Shown here: piece by piece, positions 58,740 to 64,000 of the stretch | Position numbering within the stretch: position 1 is the stretch's first letter | Layout: every line of letters begins with the position of its first letter | Assembly: GCA_947311845.1 (NCBI GenBank) | Contig: CAMZMU010000063.1 | Location: 58,168,902-58,232,901 of the forward strand | Origin: Poa pratensis | Taxonomy: Eukaryota; Streptophyta; Magnoliopsida; Poales; Poaceae | DNA length: 64,000 nucleotides | Direction: 5' to 3' | Translations under genes and position numbers: made by a program | Notes under the pieces: model-generated | What the model saw: only the letters and a program-made list of their open reading frames with translations | What the model was told of the DNA's origin: nothing | The model's database searches: none

Positions 58740-60495
58740 AGTGCCAAGAGATGAAAACAAAGGAACTTATTGAGATGTGAATGCACCTCCTCCTTTGTCT
58801 CATTAACCACCACATCCACTTGATTGGCCTTCCCCGCTGCTTTAGGAACACCATGACGATGTTTGCGCCTCCTGCGCTCGTGGGGACGCTACTGGCCTTG
58901 CCCACCCCGCACAACATCTGGCTGTCAATTCCCACACTATGGCTACCGCCCCCTGCCACCACGTTGACTACCCACAACTCTCTCCATCTTGCTCTCTTCT
59001 CAGTCACTCGTTACCACGACAGCGCAAGCTAGATATTTTCTTAACCTAGTAGTTTTAAATACACTTATATATAGGGCTAGTAGTGATGGGCCAAGCCCAT
59101 CATTGCTTTTGTTCGCTTTGATTTATAGATTATAATGTCACCAGTCCCAAACTGGTTTTGGCTATAGCAGAGAAACAAATAGTTTTCCCAACATATCCCA
59201 AACTGGATCCCATATTTCTTTGTGTACACTTTGCATGTATCCAGCAGGTGGCCTACTATACCAAGGAGATGCACAACTAGTTTAGATGTGCCATCTCTCT
59301 AATATCATGGACACATCTGTTGGAACTATTGCGTGTGATTTGTAAGTATGAGCCACTTTTGTCACCATTATGTGTGATATGCAACATTATCAGTTCAAGG
59401 GTTGGTCTAAAATACCTACTAAGTAATCGATATGTGTAACACCACTGGTTATACATTTCTCTTGGTACTTTTAGTTCCAACTCTTGGAAGTTTATGACGT
59501 GCCCTGTTCATGTGAGGCACATTTTTTAGTGTGCTTTATACATGTCATGTCCAAATTGTATATTTTTATAATCATCAGGCATTTGATTTGCAGACATCAA
59601 AGGGAAAGCTGATCCTTGCTGGGCAGTTGCGCCAAAGAGGCTCTAGAAGGCAATGCTGAGGGCAGCGCAAACAAGAGGCCGTGGGGTAAACCTTCGAAGG
59701 TTGTCCATTTGGTTTCTCCAATTTCATCAAGGTGATCCTTGCACCTTGCTTGGAGTTGCTTCCCATCACTCTTACCTTCCGTCGACATTTAGGCAGCATC
59801 CAAAGTAGCATCGTCTTGAAGACCAACACTAGATTCAACTAGAAGGTGAGGCTTGTTGATGTCAATGGGATGGCAGCCATGGATCAACCGATGGCCAAGC
59901 TAAGCCATCGCTCACCAGTAGCATTAATGAAAAACAACAATGTAAAACCTGGGGTTTGAATTGTGTGGACTAGGAGTACAACCACCCTTCTAACCATGCA
60001 ACCACGTGTTTCTTCTCCAGGCACCTTCGTGGCTGATAGTGTGAGGATTGATAATTTCCAATTTTCTCGATGTTAAGTACGTTATTTCTATAGGGCGCAA
60101 GCTCAATTGTTTTTGTTATCCACACATCAGCTACTTGCTGACATAACTCTAGACTTCTCTTGTGAGGATTGAAATTTCATTGTTATGTGTGTTTTCGTTG
60201 GTGTTCATGTTATTTCCATGATTGGGCACTTCTTGACCTTGAAATTTTCAACACAAATGTCTACCAAAAATGAATCACTACCATGGCTGACACGTTTCCA
60301 ATTTAGTCAAAGTTGCCTAATGCAAACTCAGCAGACGCCTCTGCTAATCAACTGATTAGAGAAAAGGCCAAAAAGAACACCCCACGGTACTAGGCCCGCC
60401 CGCTCTCTTTCTATCTCCCTATAAGAAGCGCTAGGGTCTTATTCTTCTCTGCTCTATTTGCCCTAGCTAGCCGCCACACATGAACTAGAAGGTAC

Positions 60496-60670
60496 GGTGC
60501 CATCTCATTCCACTATGAATACCAAAATTAGAGAAATAACAAAAATTCGAAATGAAACTGGGAATGTTGCGGTGCCATCTCATTCCACTCTGAATAACAA
60601 AAATTAGAAAAAAAACAAGAATCCGGAATGGAACGATGAATGTTGCGGTGCAATTTCATTCCACTCTGAA
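60496..60670 (+). repeat. 75/76-bp tandem repeat, about 2.3 copies
   Basis: GGTGCCATCTCATTCCACT begins at 60496 and 60571, and a close variant at 60647. Each unit includes GAATAMCAAAATTAGA and ends in GAATGTTGC. Confidence 0.85.
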
Positions 60671-61136
60671 TACCACCGGAATAATAACCCGAATAAACTA
60701 ATAAGTATTTTAATATGTATGATTATTACTTTTCGATGCTCTGTAAGTACTTATAACTTATAAGTAACATTTAAAGATATAAAATATTGTTCGATATCTT
60801 AAAACATTAAGTGCCCCATTTCTCGTTTCGTCCTGGATCCCTGAAATCTCAGGACCAGCTCCGACGACACACACGAGAAAAAACAATAGGGAGGAAAAAC
60901 ATCACAGAATAAAATTGCGTCACCAACCTCACCAAACACCTCCATTCCCTCCCGGGATCACATATTCAAATCAAAACAAGCACGCGAAAATGGGAGATCA
61001 CCGTTGCACCTTCCCCGCTTAACTGCAACCCCTTTCCCCTGGCCTTACAAGACTTGCGTAGCATAACACGGCTTCCATGGATGCATTTGGAAGATTAGGT
61101 TACCCAATCCCCAACAAGAACTCGCGTGCTCGATCG

Positions 61137-61144
61137 TATATATG
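61137..61144 (+). promoter_or_regulatory. Probable TATA box of the phytocyanin gene
   Basis: TATATATG about 90 bp before the start codon, a suitable distance for a short 5'UTR. Confidence 0.5.
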
Positions 61145-61227
61145 CAAAGCCCGTCCTGACATGCAGAGCTGAGTTTCCTACTATCCCTTGATCGATCGAA
61201 CACCACACCGCAGCGCAGCGTCCGTCC

Positions 61228-61936
61228 ATGGCTCTTCGCGTCGCTCAGCTGGCACTGTGCGTCATGCTCGCCCACGGCGTCGCCCGGGAAGCGCAGGCGG
61301 CGTCGTACACGGTCGGGGACAGCGCCGGCTGGGACATGAGCGCGAACCTCCCGTCGTGGGCTGCCGGCAAGACGTTCAACGTCGGCGATGTTCTAGGTAC
61401 GAAATCGTGGCGGGCAAAGAAAAAACCGATTAAATTAAGGATTTAACTGGCTTATTTAGTCACGCTTTGGCTGCTTAACTGGGGGCTTTAACTTGTTCAC
61501 GTACGCCTTGTGATGTGCAGTGTTCACCTACTCCAAGTACCACACCCTGGACGAAGTGGACGCGGCGGGGTTCAGCAGCTGCAGCGCCGCCAACGCGCTC
61601 CTCTCCAGCAGCGACGGCAATATGACGGTGCCCCTGACGTCCGGCGGCGACCGGTACTTCATCTGCGCGCACCAGACGCACTGCTTCGGCGGCATGAAGA
61701 TGCACGTACACGTCAGCGGCGGCTCCACAGTGGGAGCACCCGCCGGCGCTGGTGCCGGCTCCGGCGCCCCGCAGGCGAGCCCAGGCGCCGCTCTCGGTCC
61801 TTCGGGCGCGACCGGCACCGATGACGATGACGCGGGCATCCCCAGGCTCGACCTCGGTGGTGGATCACACCGGCTGGGGACGGGGACCGTGCTGGCGACG
61901 TTGTGTTTGTTATTAGGCGTAGCTCTGTTCGTATGA
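61228..61936 (+). CDS. Phytocyanin (uclacyanin/plantacyanin-type blue copper protein), GPI-anchored, 194 aa, two exons
   Basis: Phytocyanins are type-1 copper proteins of the cell surface, thought to take part in redox or cell-wall processes. Exons are 61228-61396 and 61521-61936, GT-AG, splitting a Val codon (57). An N-terminal signal peptide (about 1-25) precedes ASYTVGDSAGWD. Copper ligands are visible: His64 (KYHTL), Cys105 (FIC), His110 and Met115 (C-x4-H-x4-M). The axial Met points to uclacyanin/plantacyanin rather than stellacyanin (Gln) or early nodulin-like proteins (ligands lost). Cys77 and Cys111 can form the conserved disulfide. A Pro/Ala/Gly/Ser arabinogalactan-like linker (about 124-150) and a hydrophobic C-terminus fit GPI anchoring. 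The frame and junction are intact. Confidence 0.94.
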
Positions 61937-61959
61937 AGATTTGGGGACTGTCTATTCAT

Positions 61960-62140
61960 CAGACGTCTGTTTTCTATTTGGGGCACAGTCGTTTTTTTCC
62001 GACCAATCACACGTCGCCACGTTACCACAACCCAGAGAACACACGAAATCGTCTGTTTTTGTTTTGGGGCACAGTCGTTTTTTCGCCCATTCACGCGTCG
62101 CCACGTCGCCGCGTTGCCTACAACCCAGAGAACACACGAA
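61960..62140 (+). repeat. Tandem repeat, two copies of about 85 bp
   Basis: GGGGCACAGTCGTTTTTT occurs at about 61980 and 62065, and ACAACCCAGAGAACACACGAAA ends each copy. It lies just after the phytocyanin stop and so may be in its 3'UTR. A further pair, AAGTTGGCGCGCT, follows at about 62142 and 62206. Confidence 0.75.
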
Positions 62141-62238
62141 AAAGTTGGCGCGCTTGCCTTCCCGCGCGCTAACGGGTCCAGAATTCAAAACCACTCCCCC
62201 GACCCAAAGTTGGCGCGCTAACTTTGGTTATGAGACAC

Positions 62239-63965
62239 TCAGGGGTGACTGCAAAAAACACAAAGGATGGATGAGAAAAATAATGATATTAGCTCTGCAT
62301 AACAAGGGTAAAAAGAGGGCCCACAGATTAGAAAAAGTAATTTACACAAAAAATCCAAGTTACCTGGTTCAGGACTTCTGTTAGATGCATATGCAGCAAG
62401 TTTTGAAGCTCCCTGAAGTGTGGTTGTTGACTTTTGCTGAAAAAATTCAGACTCAACTCTAGAAGTTGTCTTTTTCTGGTTACCAATGCTCTCATCGGGT
62501 GCACGATGATTGACAGATGCTTTGCCTTGCATATGAGTCGACTTGCATAGGAAATCAAACACACTGCTAACTAAAACTTCCAGTTTTCTTTTACTGGTTG
62601 CAGACTTGGTAGAAAGGAACTTATCACCGATACTGAGAATACCATCAACTACCTACGAGATAGAGAGAAAAATAAAAAGGTTGGAACTAAGCTAACATCA
62701 CATTTTGATATGAAAAAACAAAGAGAGGATCATAATTCTATTAAAAAGAGGAAACGAATAAGACCACATAAGAAAGATGACCCCAGAAAACATACATCAG
62801 GCTGGAGTGAGCTAACAAACTGGTCTCGAGCTTTGTTCCTGAAGTCAATAGATAATGGAGAGGCACCAGGAGATAGTCTAGGGACACCAAGTGCATGAGA
62901 AGCCGACAAGCCCTGCATCAGAATCAAACCAAAAACACATCAGAGAGAACAAGAAAAACAAACAAAGAGACATAACAAAGAGATAACAACATTTATATCA
63001 AAAAAGAACAACACAAGAACATACATTCAGATTTTGCCCGTGGGTCCACGTGTGTTTCAACTGTTTCTTCCCAAACTGTCGTCCACCTTTTCGATCAAGA
63101 TCTGAGAATGTATTAATCATGTTCCCCCTCCAAACAAGAACCCTGGGATGACTCAGGGCAACATTCAGTGTACCAAAATCCAAACAATCAAGGTACCGCA
63201 CCTAGAAAAAAGATACCGTGAACAACCCATAAAAAGAAAAATGAATCAGAACAAAGAACACAATAGGATTTGAAACGAGCAAAGAACAACAAAAAAAGGA
63301 GATATAATCACTCACCACTGGCACATAGTTGCAACCAACAGGTGACTTCATCCTTCTACCTTTCAATTTGCCAAATGAGCTAAACTCATGAATATTGTTA
63401 AGACAGTGGGCGTAGACAGTCTGACTGAAATCATAGCCTCTTGCTGCAGCAGGGTCCTTAAGTATTGAAAGATACTTCCAGTTTACAGACTGACTGGTGT
63501 CGGGGCATAGGAAACAAGAAAGAGCAACGGACATGAAGCACACAAAAACATCGAGCTCACTTAAAGGATCAGAGCAGCGCAGCTTATTCCCAAAGAAAGT
63601 AATATGAGGCATCTCGGATAACTTGAAATGTGAAAGAATAAAAGCCCTGCCATCATCACAATCTAGTGGAATCTGTAGCCCACCTATAGGCAAACCTAGA
63701 ACAATATGGAAGGTTTCCTTTGATATCTGAAGGGACTTCCACATACTGTCATCTGAGAGCAGTGGGGGTCAATACAGTCAGCCACCCATCTGCAAAAGTC
63801 TGATGATATGTGACAACAATCAAACAGGAGGAGACAACGAAACCCGAATTTCTCGATTATTGCTCTTTGCTGAGGTGTCAAATTCTTTAAGATTTGCATG
63901 AAATACTTGCACCCATATCTAGTAAAAGCACTCTTGTCAACACCATCTGTTTTACTCTTCTTGAC
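62239..63965 (-). CDS. 3' exons of an unidentified grass gene (partial at right edge, one base short)
   Basis: Five GT-AG exons on the minus strand: 63316-63965, 63025-63201, 62796-62912, 62364-62652 and 62239-62294. The first is preceded by an acceptor, so more exons lie beyond the window. The protein reads LTPQQRAIIEKFGF, then a CRWVADCIDP block, then SKETFHIVLGLPIGGLQIPL. This arrangement is common in repeated grass proteins of unknown function, some of which carry an Ulp1-like protease domain in transposon context (inference). No catalytic motif is visible here. All junctions are phase-consistent except that exon 63316-63965 has 650 bases where 651 are needed; the loss maps near 63745. 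The last exon encodes a hydrophobic tail and is the least certain. Confidence 0.65.
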
Positions 63966-64000
63966 CTACAACAACCGTAACAAACAGTTTAAAACAAGGA

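Larger units (their letters stand above)
58745..61227. other. Gene-free stretch upstream of the phytocyanin gene
   Basis: No supported gene. It holds the 75-bp tandem repeat at 60496-60670 and, close to the phytocyanin, a TATA-like box. Confidence 0.45.

Noticed and set aside
60496..60670. CRISPR-like spacing of short repeats
   Set aside because: The whole 75-bp unit is repeated, with no unique spacers; an ordinary tandem repeat in a plant genome.

Overview
This is nuclear DNA from a grass, most likely Triticeae (wheat/barley group). The genes have GT-AG introns. Coding exons are GC-rich and sit in AT-rich intergenic DNA. The mobile elements are a mix typical of Triticeae: a large LARD-type LTR element, Stowaway MITEs ending in a CTCCCTCCGATCC-like sequence, an L1-type LINE and a MULE. 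No species call is possible from sequence alone. There are no rRNA, tRNA or CRISPR features.

Layout: (1) 461-3899, minus: a nine-exon ubiquitin C-terminal hydrolase (UCH3/UCHL3 type), one base short of an open frame. (2) 4082-5691: a Stowaway MITE split by a 1.46 kb poly(A) retroposon. (3) 6945-7190: a small conserved plant protein. (4) 8350-9100: an 82-bp tandem repeat interrupted by a 412-bp MITE. (5) 10986-18422: a near full-length LINE with a 14-bp target duplication, dead in both ORFs. (6) 18581-19681: another poly(A) retroposon. (7) 19982-22644, minus: an intact AGC-VIII kinase with 5'UTR introns. (8) 26103-30089: a complete MULE with 9-bp target duplication and a frameshifted transposase. 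(9) 30766-33482: a tandem duplication whose first copy alone carries a Stowaway MITE. (10) 35671-36984, minus: an intact PORR-domain organelle RNA-binding protein. (11) 37109-37427: three poly(A) insertions stacked at one site. (12) 38360-39567: a BAHD-like protein lacking the catalytic His. (13) 41152-42609: a broken F-box/DUF295 gene. (14) 43468-43980: a LINE 3' fragment, antisense. (15) 45348-58739: a 13.4 kb LARD with two 4,958-bp LTRs. (16) 61228-61936: a GPI-anchored phytocyanin. (17) 62239-63965, minus: the 3' exons of a grass gene of unknown function running off the right edge.

The host genes are unrelated single genes (protein turnover, auxin-type kinase signalling, organelle RNA processing, acyltransferase-like, cell-surface copper protein) separated by mobile elements; no operon-like or cluster logic is visible. 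The most striking cross-window patterns are: a hairpin just before the poly(A) tail in four retroposons; several minute poly(A) insertions with target duplications; and a strong excess of single-base losses among the reading-frame breaks. Two of those losses are in multi-exon genes whose exon phases are otherwise perfect, which may reflect assembly error rather than gene death.
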